Shown: positions 30,462 through 39,452, numbered from the stretch's first letter. The stretch: DNA of 52,886 nucleotides from Bacteroidaceae bacterium (GCA_017552435.1 JAFZPZ010000045.1:1-52886); one strand, 5' to 3'. Numbers and translations: made by a program. The notes: generated by a model from the sequence alone, not told the origin.

Positions 30462-31097
30462 TTAGACATCGCCGCTGCCGCTTAGCGTTTGCAAACGCGC
30501 GATGTACTTTCCGATGATGTCGAACTCGATGTTTACAACCGTTCCGGGATGGATGGCGTGGAAATTCGTGTTGTCGTAGGTGTAGGGGATGATGCAGACC
30601 TGGAATGTATCGGCGGTTGGGCGGCAAACGGTGAGGCTGACGCCGTTGACTGTTACGCTGCCCTTATCTACTGTGAAGTAGCCGTGCCGGACCATCTCCT
30701 TTGTACTTTCATATTTGAAGGTGTATTGATGGCTACCCTGCTGGTCCTCTACGGCGATGCAGGTTGCCGTCTGATCCACATGTCCCTGCACGATGTGTCC
30801 GTCCAGACGTCCGTTCATCAGCATCGAGCGTTCCACATTCACCTCGTCGCCCACCTTTAGCAGACCCAGGTTGCTGCGCTCCAGCGTCTCGCGCATAGCA
30901 GTAACGGTGTAGAGACCCCCCTGACCCCCTTTAGGGGGAGTAATGGCTACCACCGTCAGGCATACGCCGTTGTGGGCGATGCTTTGGTCGATGCTCAATT
31001 CCTGCGCGAAGGGACAAGTCAACGTCAGATGGACATTATCCTGGTCGTGTTCAATGGCGACGACTCGCGCCATATTTTCTATGATACCTGAGAACAT
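30462..31097 (-). CDS. ribE: Riboflavin synthase alpha subunit
   Basis: 211 residues; it starts MFSGIIE as in the family. Two lumazine-binding repeats are present: GVCLTVVAI..YTVTAMRETLERSNLG and the second half with VNGVSLTVC and IPYTYDNTNF. It dismutates two dimethyl-ribityllumazine molecules to riboflavin; the lumazine synthase gene ribH lies at 38.1 kb. A palindromic element (30914-30943) is read in frame as TPPKGGQGG in the first repeat, where homologues have a short turn. It has a canonical promoter, divergent from the decarboxylase operon. Confidence 0.95.
   Translation of the reverse strand: MFSGIIENMARVVAIEHDQDNVHLTLTCPFAQELSIDQSIAHNGVCLTVVAITPPKGGQGGLYTVTAMRETLERSNLGLLKVGDEVNVERSMLMNGRLDGHIVQGHVDQTATCIAVEDQQGSHQYTFKYESTKEMVRHGYFTVDKGSVTVNGVSLTVCRPTADTFQVCIIPYTYDNTNFHAIHPGTVVNIEFDIIGKYIARLQTLSGSGDV
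30914..30943 (-). repeat. In-frame C5/G5 palindromic element in ribE
   Basis: GACCCCCCTGACCCCCTTTA then GGGGGAG. The frame used reads TPPKGGQGG and avoids the TAA present in another frame of the core. Confidence 0.9.
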
Positions 31098-31126
31098 AGG
31101 CTGTAGTCTGTTTGCATTTTACGCTG

Positions 31127-31157
31127 CAAAGATAGAAAAAAAATCGGAGATGACAAA
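31127..31157 (-). promoter_or_regulatory. Promoter of ribE
   Basis: Minus strand: TTTG (31157-31154), 19 nt, TATCTTTG (31134-31127). The start codon is 30 nt downstream. Confidence 0.8.
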
Positions 31158-31173
31158 ATGAAACGAAAAAACC

Positions 31174-31204
31174 TTTGATGATATTGAAAAAAGTATTATC
31201 TTTG
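31174..31204 (+). promoter_or_regulatory. Promoter of the decarboxylase operon
   Basis: TTTG (31174-31177), 19 nt, TATCTTTG (31197-31204). It is back to back with the ribE promoter, with only 16 nt between the two -33 boxes. Confidence 0.85.
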
Positions 31205-31238
31205 CACGAATTTTCATGCAAACATTACTATATTTAAA

Positions 31239-32810
31239 ATGAGTACACAAACAGAAAAGATTAAGGAGCTTATGGAGCTCCGCGCCAAGGCTCGTGTGGG
31301 CGGTGGCGAAAAGGCTATCGAGAAACAGCACGAAAAGGGCAAGTTCACAGCCCGCGAACGTATTGCCATGCTGCTGGATGAAGGTAGCTTCGAGGAGTTG
31401 GACATGTTCGTGAAGCATCGCTGCACTAACTTCGGAATGGAGAAGAAGCAGTATCTGGGCGACGGCGTTGTAACCGGTAGCGGTACGATAGGCGGACGCC
31501 TGGTCTATGTCTTTGCACAGGACTTCACGGTTTCTGCTGGTTCTCTTTCCGAGATGCTTGCCAGTAAGATTTGTAAGGTGATGGACATCGCCATGAAGGT
31601 AGGTGCTCCCGTTATCGGTCTGAACGACTCTGGCGGCGCACGTCTGCAGGAAGGCATCAACGCCCTGGCCGGCTATGCTGAGATTTTCCAGCGCAACATC
31701 ATGTCCTCTGGCGTGATTCCTCAGATCAGCGCCATCATGGGCCCCTGTGCAGGTGGCGCAGTATATAGCCCCGCTCTGACCGACTTCACCTTCATGGTGG
31801 AAGGCAGCAGCTATATGTTCCTTACCGGTCCTGGTCCTGTGAAGGCAGTTTTGGGCGAAGTAGTGACGCAGGAACAGCTGGGCGGTGCAAGTGTTCATGC
31901 CACAAAGAGCGGTGTGACGCACTTCACAGCCAAGAACGAGGAAGAGTGTATCGCTATGATTAAGCAGCTCTTCTCCTACATTCCTCAGAACAACCTGGAG
32001 AAGACACCTCGCGTGGCTTGCACAGACCCCATCGACCGCATGGAGGACTACCTGAACGACATCATCCCCGACAACCCCAACATGCCTTACGATATGTATC
32101 AGGTGATTGCCGGTATCGTGGATAACGGTGAGTTCTTCGAGGTTCAGCCCAACTTTGCAAAAAATATTATCATCGGCTTTGCCCGCTTCAATGGTCAGAG
32201 CGTCGGCATCGTTGCCAACCAGCCGAAGCAGCTGGCAGGTGTGCTCGACTGCAACAGTAGCCGCAAGGGCGCCCGCTTCGTTCGTTTCTGCGACGCATTC
32301 AACATCCCCATCGTGACGCTTGTTGACGTTCCCGGTTTCCTGCCCGGAACAGGTCAGGAGTACAACGCCGTCATCCTGCATGGTGCCAAGTTGCTCTATG
32401 CTTACGGAGAGGCTACAATTCCCAAAGTGACCGTTACCCTGCGCAAGAGTTACGGCGGCAGCCATATCGTGATGAGTTGTAAGCAGCTGCGCGGCGACCT
32501 CAACTACGCTTGGCCCAGCAGCGAGATTGCTGTGATGGGTGCCAGCGGTGCAGCTACTGTGCTCTATGCTAAGGAAGCCAAGGCACTCAAGGACGAAGGC
32601 AAACCCGAGGAAGCAAAGGCTTATCTGGCAGAAAAGGAGAAGGAGTACGAAGACCTCTTCGCAAATCCATATCAAGCTGCCAAGTATGGTTACATCGACG
32701 ATGTTATCGAGCCTCGCAACACTCGTTTCCGCATCATTCGCGCTTTGGCTCAACTGGAGAACAAGAAACTCACTAACCCCGCCAAGAAGCACGGTAATAT
32801 ACCTCTGTAA
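31239..32810 (+). CDS. mmdA: Acyl-CoA carboxyltransferase subunit (methylmalonyl-CoA decarboxylase alpha / propionyl-CoA carboxylase beta)
   Basis: 523 residues. The carboxyltransferase family is clear: GKFTARERIAMLLDEGSFEE, GLNDSGGARLQEG (oxyanion site), GPCAGGAVYSPALTDF and DVPGFLPGTGQE. It moves the carboxyl group between methylmalonyl-CoA and biotin. The neighbours (OadG-like, biotin carrier, OadB) make a sodium-pumping methylmalonyl-CoA decarboxylase the best reading: propionyl-CoA is made from succinate with Na+ export. No acetyl-CoA carboxylase-type biotin carboxylase gene is adjacent. It is the first gene of the operon. Confidence 0.92.
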   Translation: MSTQTEKIKELMELRAKARVGGGEKAIEKQHEKGKFTARERIAMLLDEGSFEELDMFVKHRCTNFGMEKKQYLGDGVVTGSGTIGGRLVYVFAQDFTVSAGSLSEMLASKICKVMDIAMKVGAPVIGLNDSGGARLQEGINALAGYAEIFQRNIMSSGVIPQISAIMGPCAGGAVYSPALTDFTFMVEGSSYMFLTGPGPVKAVLGEVVTQEQLGGASVHATKSGVTHFTAKNEEECIAMIKQLFSYIPQNNLEKTPRVACTDPIDRMEDYLNDIIPDNPNMPYDMYQVIAGIVDNGEFFEVQPNFAKNIIIGFARFNGQSVGIVANQPKQLAGVLDCNSSRKGARFVRFCDAFNIPIVTLVDVPGFLPGTGQEYNAVILHGAKLLYAYGEATIPKVTVTLRKSYGGSHIVMSCKQLRGDLNYAWPSSEIAVMGASGAATVLYAKEAKALKDEGKPEEAKAYLAEKEKEYEDLFANPYQAAKYGYIDDVIEPRNTRFRIIRALAQLENKKLTNPAKKHGNIPL

Positions 32811-32812
32811 GG

Positions 32813-32841
32813 AATTCAAAATTATTAAATTCAAAATTCAA
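32813..32841 (+). repeat. ATTCAAA heptamer array
   Basis: Tandem ATTCAAA/ATTATTAA units fill the 32-bp gap between mmdA and the gamma-subunit gene. Confidence 0.8.
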
Positions 32842-32842
32842 A

Positions 32843-33175
32843 ATGTATTTCCTTTCTATATCCGACCCTCAGATATGGCTTTTGGCAGGCATCTCCGTTC
32901 TGGTGGTGTTCTCTATCCTGGTTATCCTGGTTGCCATCCTGAACATCTTCACCATTGTTGCCAAGAAGACAACAGAAAAGGCTAAGGCCGTGAAGAGCAC
33001 CATCGACACCAGCAAGCAAGCCAAGACTTTCGAGAAAGCCAGCGAAGAGGATAAGGCAGCAGTGGCAACAGCACTCTACCTTTACTTCGAAGAGAAAAAC
33101 AATCGCGAGAACCGTGTTCTCACTATTGCTCCCTACAATTCAGCCTGGGGCGCTCAACTGAACCCAAGACTATAG
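32843..33175 (+). CDS. Sodium-pump decarboxylase gamma subunit (OadG family)
   Basis: 110 residues. One membrane helix (about 12-40, LLAGISVLVVFSILVILVAIL) is followed by a charged linker and a C-terminal tail, as in OadG. It anchors the carboxyltransferase and carrier to the membrane beta subunit. It lies between mmdA and the biotin carrier. Confidence 0.8.
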   Translation: MYFLSISDPQIWLLAGISVLVVFSILVILVAILNIFTIVAKKTTEKAKAVKSTIDTSKQAKTFEKASEEDKAAVATALYLYFEEKNNRENRVLTIAPYNSAWGAQLNPRL

Positions 33176-33179
33176 ACCC

Positions 33180-33294
33180 CATTAGTCGTTTGGGAAATTA
33201 GTCGTCTGGTCGTTTGGGTATGATTACCCGGCGGCAACAGTGACTTTCCTAGACGACTAAACAACCAAACAACTAAACGACTAAATATAATTCA
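33180..33294. repeat. Inverted composite of GTCGTTTG octamers
   Basis: GTCGTTTG-like units (33184-33219) face CGACTAAA/CCAAACAAC units (33254-33291) around a centre ATTACCCGGCGGCAACAGTG then ACTTTCC. A second composite with a related centre lies at 36928-37027. Confidence 0.85.
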
Positions 33295-33297
33295 AAA

Positions 33298-34011
33298 ATG
33301 AAAGAATTCAAGTTTAAGATAGGTGGTCAGGATTATGCTGCCACCGTTGAAGACCTCAAGGACGGACAGATGAAGGTTACCGTCAATGGTCAGACCTATC
33401 AGGTAGAAGTGCCTCACAAGAAGGCCAAAGGACCTCATGTCGCTATGGCGCCCGCAGCCGCAGAAGCACAGACAGGCGGTCCGAAGAACGTCAACAGCGA
33501 ACTGCCAGGTACTGTTACGAAGATTAATGTTGCCGACGGTCAACATGTGAAACGCGGAGATGTGCTGCTCGTTATCGAGGCTATGAAGATGGCCAACGAT
33601 ATTGTGAGCGAAGTAGATGGCACCGTTCAGCGTGTAGCCGTTACTCAGGGACAGAGTGTCAATCAGGGTGACCTGCTTGTCGAGATGGTTGCTGATTTCG
33701 TTGCCGCAAAGGCAGAGGTTACTCCGAAGCCTGCTCCCGCTGCTCCTGCTCCAGTAGCTGCAGCCGCTCCTGCTCCGACACCTGCTCCCGCAGCTGGCGC
33801 AAAGACCGTGACTGCTCCTCTGCCTGGCACTGTCACCAAGGTGACTGTCAAGGTGGGCGACAGCATCAATGCCGGTGACACCGTACTCCTGATGGAGGCA
33901 ATGAAGATGGAGAACAACATCACAGCCGAGTTCGGTGGTACCGTCAAGGCTATCCTTGTTGAGGCCGGTGCTCAGGTACAAAGCGGACAGGCACTGGTGG
34001 AACTGGATTAG
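33298..34011 (+). CDS. Biotin carboxyl carrier with two biotinyl domains
   Basis: 237 residues. A short N-terminal domain (1-45) precedes the first biotinyl domain (about 65-132), with the biotin-accepting Lys97 in EAMKM. A Pro/Ala linker (about 142-168) leads to a second biotinyl domain (169-237) with Lys203 in EAMKM. Family members in related bacteria usually have one site and about 140 residues, so this gene has an internal duplication. Two biotin arms could raise transfer capacity between carboxyltransferase and the beta subunit. Confidence 0.88.
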   Translation: MKEFKFKIGGQDYAATVEDLKDGQMKVTVNGQTYQVEVPHKKAKGPHVAMAPAAAEAQTGGPKNVNSELPGTVTKINVADGQHVKRGDVLLVIEAMKMANDIVSEVDGTVQRVAVTQGQSVNQGDLLVEMVADFVAAKAEVTPKPAPAAPAPVAAAAPAPTPAPAAGAKTVTAPLPGTVTKVTVKVGDSINAGDTVLLMEAMKMENNITAEFGGTVKAILVEAGAQVQSGQALVELD

Positions 34012-34044
34012 GACCCTCTCTAACTCCCCCATAAGGGGGAGAAA
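34011..34044 (+). repeat. C5/G5 palindromic element
   Basis: GGACCCTCTCTAAC, TCCCCCATAAGGGGGAG. It begins at the biotin-carrier stop codon. Confidence 0.85.
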
Positions 34045-34069
34045 ACAAATCGTAAATTGAAAATAACAA

Positions 34070-35383
34070 ATGAAAAAGATAATTAATCTCCTCCCCTCTA
34101 CGGGGAGGTTGGGAGGGGTCCTGGCCTTCCTTTTGCTCCTTATGGTTTCAGTTCCTACCTTCGCTGCTGACTTCAACCTGGAGCAGGGTCTGAACGACTT
34201 TCTCAACGAGATGGGCTTCGTTACCTTCTTTATAAAGGAAGAGGGTTGGAAGAATGCCGTCATGATTCTCATCGGTTGCTTCCTGCTCTGGCTGGCTATC
34301 AAGAAAGAGTACGAGCCCTTGCTGCTTCTGCCCATCGCCTTCGGTATGATTCTCAGCAATCTGCCCGGTGCTGGTCTCTTCGACTCTGATATGTGGAACA
34401 ATGAGTTCCTGAATCCTGCAAGCGAGAATTACCATAGTTACGGCTATATTATGGCGCACGGAGGTTTGCTCGATATCCTCTATATCGGCGTGAAGGCTGG
34501 CGTTTATCCCTGCCTCATCTTCCTCGGCGTAGGTGCGATGACTGACTTCGGTCCGCTGATTGCCAACCCCAAGAGTCTCCTGCTCGGTGCTGCTGCACAG
34601 CTTGGTATCTTCGCTACCTTCCTGGTAACTCAGATTGACTTCTTTGGGTTTACAGCTGCCCAGTCGGCTTCTATCGGCATCATCGGCGGTGCTGACGGTC
34701 CTACAGCTATCTTCCTGACCTCTAAACTTGCTCCAGAATTGCTTGGTCCCATTGCCGTTGCTGCCTATAGCTACATGGCTCTGGTGCCCGTCATCCAGCC
34801 TCCCATCATGCGTGCCCTTACAAGCCAGAAGGAACGTAAGATTCGCATGAGTCAGCTCCGCACGGTTAGCAAGAAGGAGAAGATAATCTTCCCCATCGTC
34901 GTTGCTATCGTAGTGAGCCTGATTGTTCCCTCTGCCGGAACGCTTATCGGCTGTCTGATGCTCGGCAATCTTTTCAAGGAGAGTGGGGTGGTAGAGCGTC
35001 TGAGTAAGGCCGCCCAGAACGAGTTGAACAACATCGTGGTTATCATGCTTGGTGTGACTGTTGGTGCTACTGCAACCGCAAGTGCTTTCCTCAACTTCCA
35101 GACGATTGCTATCCTCTGTGTCGGTATCGTTGCCTTTGGCATCGGTTCTGCCGGTGGTGTCCTCATGGCCAAGTGTATGAACCTCTTCCTCAAGGAGAAG
35201 ATTAACCCGCTCATCGGCTCTGCCGGCGTGAGTGCAGTTCCTATGGCTGCCCGCGTCAGCCAGTCTGAAGGACAGAAGGCCGATCCGCGCAACTTCCTCC
35301 TGATGCACGCTATGGGCCCCAATGTGGCTGGTGTCATCGGTAGTGCTGTTGCAGCAGGTATCCTGCTCAGTTTCTGCAGTTAA
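34070..35383 (+). CDS. oadB: Sodium-pump decarboxylase beta subunit
   Basis: 437 residues, many membrane helices. Core motifs are present: [18 protein letters not shown], the signature [10 protein letters not shown] with the Na+-site Asp, and a C-terminal [14 protein letters not shown] segment. It decarboxylates carboxybiotin and exports Na+. The extra N-terminus contains a hydrophobic leader ending VPTFAAD. A palindromic element at 34088-34122 supplies [10 protein letters not shown] at the start of this leader, so a repeat has been built into the signal-like region. The start at 34070 precedes the element; no better start is seen. The last base of its stop codon is the first base of the xseA ATG. 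Confidence 0.92.
   Translation: MKKIINLLPSTGRLGGVLAFLLLLMVSVPTFAADFNLEQGLNDFLNEMGFVTFFIKEEGWKNAVMILIGCFLLWLAIKKEYEPLLLLPIAFGMILSNLPGAGLFDSDMWNNEFLNPASENYHSYGYIMAHGGLLDILYIGVKAGVYPCLIFLGVGAMTDFGPLIANPKSLLLGAAAQLGIFATFLVTQIDFFGFTAAQSASIGIIGGADGPTAIFLTSKLAPELLGPIAVAAYSYMALVPVIQPPIMRALTSQKERKIRMSQLRTVSKKEKIIFPIVVAIVVSLIVPSAGTLIGCLMLGNLFKESGVVERLSKAAQNELNNIVVIMLGVTVGATATASAFLNFQTIAILCVGIVAFGIGSAGGVLMAKCMNLFLKEKINPLIGSAGVSAVPMAARVSQSEGQKADPRNFLLMHAMGPNVAGVIGSAVAAGILLSFCS
34088..34122 (+). repeat. In-frame C5/G5 palindromic element in the oadB leader
   Basis: CTCCTCCCCTCTACGGGGAG then GTTGGGAGGGGTCC, read as [12 protein letters not shown]. Confidence 0.85.
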
Positions 35384-36726
35384 TGACGAATGAGACCCTG
35401 ACATTATTCGAACTGAACAGTCTGGTTCGCGAACTCATTGAGACGCAATTCGATGAGTCGTATTGGGTTGTCGGTGAATTGAGTGATGTCAGCACGCCTG
35501 CCTATGGTGGGCACTTTTACGGCGAGCTTGTCCAAAAGGATGAGCTCGCTGATCGTATCATAGCTCGAGCCCGCATCACTTGTTGGGCGCGAACCTACGG
35601 AATGTTGCGTCTGAGGTTCCAAAAGGAGTCGGGCGAGACACTTCGCAAAGGCTTGCAGGTGAGGCTTTTGGTGAAGATCAACTTCCACGAACAATATGGT
35701 TACTCACTCAATGTACTTGATATCGATTCCACATTCACCCTGGGCGACCTCGCGAAGAGGCGTAGGGAGATACTCCTGCAATTGGAGAAAGACGGCATCC
35801 TGCACGATAATCAGGAGCTTCCTTTGCCTCGGTTGTTGAGACGCATAGCTGTCGTAAGCAGTGCCACAGCAGCCGGTTATGGTGACTTTTGCAACCAATT
35901 GGAGCAGAACGAATACGGCTTCCATTTCGATGTACAACTCTTTCCTGCCGTGATGCAGGGTGAACAGGTTCCGGAAAGCATCATCTGCGCCCTCGAAGCA
36001 ATACTCTCCTCCCCCGCCGAGGGGGAGGTCGGGAAGGGGCTTCCCTTTGACCTCGTAGTCATCATCCGTGGAGGAGGAGCCAGTAGCGACCTGAGTGATT
36101 TCGACAGCTACGAACTGGCTGCCTGCATCGCTCAATACCCCCTGCCTGTCCTTACTGGAATCGGACACGAACGGGATGAGACGGTCCTCGACTTTGTGGC
36201 ACATACACGAGTCAAGACCCCGACTGCTGCTGCTGCCTTCATTATCGATCATCAGGCCGGAGAGGCAGCATTGCTCGATGACCTCTATCAGCGCATCACA
36301 CGTTCGGCAGAGGAGAGAATCCTACGCGAGAAGCAACGATTAGAGCGGCAACAGGCCGTCCTTCCCTTGCTTTTTGCAAATTTCTTTCAAGGGTTGTGGA
36401 ACCGGCTTGTACTTGCCAGTCAGCGTCTGACGGGTAATGCAATACAACGCCTCGAACGCGAACCAGGCAGGCTTCTGCTGCTTCACCAAAGGCTCAATTC
36501 TTCCAGCTCCCATCGCATCGAGCGCGAGCAGCATAGGTTGCAGCTCATGAAGCAGCGAATGGATTCCCTCGATCCCAGGCTCCTGCTGAAGTGCGGCTAC
36601 AGCATAACAACCTGCGGCGGAAAAATCGTTCGTAGCATTGAGGGCCTTGTAGAAGGAGATGTCTTGACAACCAGTATAGAAAACGGAGAAATATATTCAA
36701 AGGTAGTATTATGCAAGAAGAACTAA
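35383..36726 (+). CDS. xseA: Exodeoxyribonuclease VII large subunit
   Basis: 447 residues. It starts with an OB-fold (about 5-105; VVGELSDV..GHFYGELVQK, TCWARTYGML), then the catalytic core with RRIAVVSSATAAGYGDF, VVIIRGGGASSDLSDFDSYELAACIAQYPLPVLTGIGHERDET and a coiled C-terminus rich in Arg/Leu/Gln. With XseB it degrades single-stranded DNA. A palindromic element (36007-36040) adds SSPAEGEVGKGLP at about residues 210-222, before FDLVVIIRGGGA. xseB overlaps the end by 16 bp. Confidence 0.95.
   Translation: MTNETLTLFELNSLVRELIETQFDESYWVVGELSDVSTPAYGGHFYGELVQKDELADRIIARARITCWARTYGMLRLRFQKESGETLRKGLQVRLLVKINFHEQYGYSLNVLDIDSTFTLGDLAKRRREILLQLEKDGILHDNQELPLPRLLRRIAVVSSATAAGYGDFCNQLEQNEYGFHFDVQLFPAVMQGEQVPESIICALEAILSSPAEGEVGKGLPFDLVVIIRGGGASSDLSDFDSYELAACIAQYPLPVLTGIGHERDETVLDFVAHTRVKTPTAAAAFIIDHQAGEAALLDDLYQRITRSAEERILREKQRLERQQAVLPLLFANFFQGLWNRLVLASQRLTGNAIQRLEREPGRLLLLHQRLNSSSSHRIEREQHRLQLMKQRMDSLDPRLLLKCGYSITTCGGKIVRSIEGLVEGDVLTTSIENGEIYSKVVLCKKN
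36007..36040 (+). repeat. In-frame C5/G5 palindromic element in xseA
   Basis: CTCCTCCCCCGCCGAGGGGG then AGGTCGGGAAGGGG, read as SSPAEGEVGKG. Confidence 0.9.
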
Positions 36727-36911
36727 CTTACGAGCAAGCCATGCAGAAGCTTGAGGAGATGGCTGCGCAGATGGAACGCGGAGAAATAGGCATCGACGTA
36801 ATGGCAGAGCGCCTGCGTGAAGCCCAGAAGTTGATGAAATATTGTCGCGAAAAGCTTTACGAAGCAGAAAAAAACTGCAAATCCTTGCTGAATGTCGAGG
36901 AAAAGGTGTAA
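36711..36911 (+). CDS. xseB: Exodeoxyribonuclease VII small subunit
   Basis: 66 residues. YEQAMQKLEEMAAQMERGEIGIDVMAERLREAQKLMKYCREKLYEAEKNC is the standard XseB helical pair. It overlaps xseA, showing translational coupling. Confidence 0.93.
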   Translation: MQEELTYEQAMQKLEEMAAQMERGEIGIDVMAERLREAQKLMKYCREKLYEAEKNCKSLLNVEEKV

Positions 36912-36927
36912 ATTTGCAAGCAAAATT

Positions 36928-37027
36928 GGTCGTTTGGTAAATTGGTCGTTTGGTCGTTTAGGTTTAATTAACCTACGGTCATCGGTAACTTTCCCAAACG
37001 ACTAAACGACGAAATGACTAAACGATA
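36928..37027. repeat. Inverted composite of GTCGTTTG octamers
   Basis: GTCGTTTG units (36929-36963) and inverted CAAACGAC/TAAACGA units (36993-37026) flank ATTAACCTACGGTCATCGGT then AACTTTCC, related to the centre of the element at 33180-33294. It ends just before the ilvE start codon. Confidence 0.85.
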
Positions 37028-37032
37028 AAACT

Positions 37033-38055
37033 ATGAAAGAAATAGATTGGAGTAACCTCTCGTTTGGTTACATGAAGACCGACTACAATGTACGCTGTTA
37101 TTACCGTAATGGCGCATGGGGTGAAATAGAAGTTTGCAGCGAAGAGACCATTCCTATCCACATGGCTGCAACGAGTTTGCACTACGGACAGGAAGCTTTC
37201 GAGGGCCTGAAGGCATACCGTTGCCCTGACGGCAAGGTGCGCGTTTTCCGCAGCGACGAGAACGCAGCCCGTTTGCAGAGTACTTGTCGCGGCATCCTGA
37301 TGCCCGAGATATCTACGGAAAGGTTTAACGAGATGGTGGATAAGGTGGTGCGCCTTAATGAGCGCTTCATCCCGCCTTACGAGAGCGGCGCAACGCTCTA
37401 TATCCGTCCTCTCCTTATTGGCACCAGTGCCCAGGTTGGCGTACATCCTGCCAGCGAGTACCTTTTCCTCATTTTTGTCACACCGGTAGGACCCTACTTC
37501 AAGGGCGGCTTTGCCACGAATCCCTACGTCATCATTCGCGAGTACGACCGTTCGGCTCCTCTCGGTACAGGCATCTATAAGGTGGGCGGCAACTATGCTG
37601 CCAGTCTCCGTGCCAACAAGATGGCGCACGACCTCGGTTACAGTTGCGAGTTCTATCTCGATGCAAAGGAGAAGAAGTACATTGATGAGTGTGGTGCCGC
37701 TAATTTCTTTGGTATCAAGGATAATACCTACGTTACACCCAAGAGTACCAGCATCCTGCCCAGCATCACCAACAAAAGCCTGATGCAGCTGGCAATGGAT
37801 CTGGGGCTGAAGGTGGAGCGCCGTCAGATCCCTGAGGAAGAGCTTGCTACCTTCGAGGAGGCAGGCGCTTGCGGCACAGCAGCCGTTATCAGTCCCATTG
37901 AGCGCATAGACGACTTGGAGAATAAGAAGAGCTATATCATCAGCAAGGACGGCCAGCCTGGTCCCATCAGCACAAAGCTCTATAACAAACTGCGCAACAT
38001 CCAGTACGGCATCGAACCCGATATACACGGCTGGACAAGAGTCGTCATCGAATAA
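37033..38055 (+). CDS. ilvE: Branched-chain amino acid aminotransferase
   Basis: 340 residues, fold-type IV PLP enzyme. SLHYGQEAFEGLKAYR, RPLLIGTSAQVGVHPASEY, GTGIYKVGGNYAAS, the lysine region with LDAKEKKYIDECGAANFF, and EEAGACGTAAVISPI are all present. It interconverts Leu, Ile and Val with their 2-oxo acids. It is monocistronic, with a strong bidirectional terminator just after it. Confidence 0.95.
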   Translation: MKEIDWSNLSFGYMKTDYNVRCYYRNGAWGEIEVCSEETIPIHMAATSLHYGQEAFEGLKAYRCPDGKVRVFRSDENAARLQSTCRGILMPEISTERFNEMVDKVVRLNERFIPPYESGATLYIRPLLIGTSAQVGVHPASEYLFLIFVTPVGPYFKGGFATNPYVIIREYDRSAPLGTGIYKVGGNYAASLRANKMAHDLGYSCEFYLDAKEKKYIDECGAANFFGIKDNTYVTPKSTSILPSITNKSLMQLAMDLGLKVERRQIPEEELATFEEAGACGTAAVISPIERIDDLENKKSYIISKDGQPGPISTKLYNKLRNIQYGIEPDIHGWTRVVIE

Positions 38056-38078
38056 GAAAGGCTCTCAATACTATACAC

Positions 38079-38118
38079 AAACAGAGCGCTGACCGGAATC
38101 CCGAGCAGCGCTCTGTTT
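38079..38118. terminator. Bidirectional terminator between ilvE and ribH
   Basis: AAACAGAGCGCTG (38079-38091) pairs perfectly with CAGCGCTCTGTTT (38106-38118) around a 14-nt loop. A and T runs on both sides suit both strands. Confidence 0.9.
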
Positions 38119-38138
38119 ATTGTATGGAATATGAAACC

Positions 38139-38621
38139 TTACTCCCAGCCCTTGACCATCTTGATGGCTGTGACAGCACATTCGTCACCTTTGTTGCCGA
38201 GCATGCCGCCACATCGTTCCTGAGCCTGTTCGAGGGTGTTGCAGGTGAGCAGACCATAGATGACAGGTATCTTGCCTTCACGATTCAGATCGGCCAACCC
38301 CTGGGTTGTCCCCTGACAGATATAGTCGAAGTGGGGCGTGTCGCCACGAATGACGCAACCGATGGCTATGACGGCATCAACCAGACCGGAATTGACGAGA
38401 CGTGAGGCGCCATAAACCAATTCGAAGCTGCCGGGAACGGGCTTCACCTTGATATCCTCTTCACGCACACCATGTTTGATGAGCGTCTGGCAAGCACCTT
38501 CCAGCAGCGCACCTGTTATCTTGTCGTTCCACTCGCTAACGACAATACCAACCCTCATGCCTGTTGCATCAGGCACGGAGTTGATGTCGTATTCGGAAAG
38601 GTTATGAAGGAAGGAAGCCAT
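38139..38621 (-). CDS. ribH: 6,7-Dimethyl-8-ribityllumazine synthase
   Basis: 160 residues. [50 protein letters not shown] (catalytic His in the GDTPHF loop) and [18 protein letters not shown] mark the lumazine synthase. It supplies the substrate of RibE. Its start overlaps the stop of the TPR gene by one base (TAATG). Confidence 0.96.
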   Translation of the reverse strand: MASFLHNLSEYDINSVPDATGMRVGIVVSEWNDKITGALLEGACQTLIKHGVREEDIKVKPVPGSFELVYGASRLVNSGLVDAVIAIGCVIRGDTPHFDYICQGTTQGLADLNREGKIPVIYGLLTCNTLEQAQERCGGMLGNKGDECAVTAIKMVKGWE

Positions 38622-39292
38622 TACTGTGCAGCTTCGATATACTTGTCTATCTCGTAGTAGAGGTTGTTCTGCTGGTACTTGCTCTTAATCTGGTTGAAGC
38701 AGTCGAGAGCCTTGTCGTTCTGTCCGAGTGCCATATAAATCTGACCGGCCTGCAGCAGACAAGTGGGGCTGATGATGTTGTTGTCGGCCTTCTTGGCAGC
38801 CTTCACGAGCAGATCTACAGCTTTCTCGTTTTCTCCGAGTTCAGCATAGCAGTTACCCTTGAGCGCGATAGCGGCAGGGCTAATCAAGGCATCGCCGCAA
38901 CCGTCGAACTTGTCGAGCATATCAATAGCTTCTTGGTACTTCTCGGTAGCTGCATAGCACTTGGCAGCATAGAGACAGGCGATGTTGCCGGCCTTGGTGC
39001 TTCCGAATTCGTCGATGACGGCGAGGAAACCCAGGTTCTCGCCATCGCCATTCAGAGCCTTGTCGTAGCTGCCGTCCATGAAGGCCTGCTCGGCGTAGAA
39101 GATGCTCTCGTTGGCGCGGTTGTTACGCGGAGTGATATAGAACTGATGAATAAGCAGAGCAATAATAATGATGGCCAGCAGGCCGCCTCCTCCGTAGAGG
39201 ATTGCTTTCTTGTTTTTCTCGTAGAATGATCTGGAGGCTGCGAGTGTTTCATCGAACTCGTTAACCTGTTTTTTTGTTTTTTTCTTAGACAT
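38621..39292 (-). CDS. Membrane-anchored TPR protein
   Basis: 223 residues from ATG at 39292. A basic N-terminus is followed by one membrane helix (about 30-50, [23 protein letters not shown]) and TPR motifs ([64 protein letters not shown]). The layout resembles YfgM-like TPR proteins. A TACCTTTG -7 box lies on the minus strand at 39330-39323. It is co-transcribed with ribH. Confidence 0.85.
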   Translation of the reverse strand: MSKKKTKKQVNEFDETLAASRSFYEKNKKAILYGGGGLLAIIIIALLIHQFYITPRNNRANESIFYAEQAFMDGSYDKALNGDGENLGFLAVIDEFGSTKAGNIACLYAAKCYAATEKYQEAIDMLDKFDGCGDALISPAAIALKGNCYAELGENEKAVDLLVKAAKKADNNIISPTCLLQAGQIYMALGQNDKALDCFNQIKSKYQQNNLYYEIDKYIEAAQ

Positions 39293-39341
39293 TATAATTA
39301 CTGTTTTATTAAATTTTGCGTGCAAAGGTACAAAATAATTC

Positions 39342-39430
39342 ATAATTCATAGTTCATAATTCATAATTATTTTCGCTTTTATAGTGAAATTCGTTCTTTT
39401 TCACTAATCTCTAATCCCTAATCCCTAATC
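39342..39430. repeat. CATAATT and CTAATCC heptamer arrays
   Basis: CATAATT-like units at 39342-39372 and CTAATCC units at 39402-39430 fill the divergent TPR-recF gap and end at the recF promoter. Confidence 0.8.
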
Positions 39431-39436
39431 TTTTCC

Positions 39437-39444
39437 TATCTTTG
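39437..39444 (+). promoter_or_regulatory. -7 box of recF
   Basis: TATCTTTG lies only 8 nt before the recF start codon, so the mRNA would be almost leaderless. No -33 TTTG is clear. Confidence 0.55.
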
Positions 39445-39452
39445 CAGTTGAA

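Noticed and set aside
31119-32834. A 571-residue open frame opposite the carboxyltransferase gene
   Set aside because: It spans almost exactly the mmdA gene on the other strand, is low in hydrophobic core pattern and has no recognisable domain.
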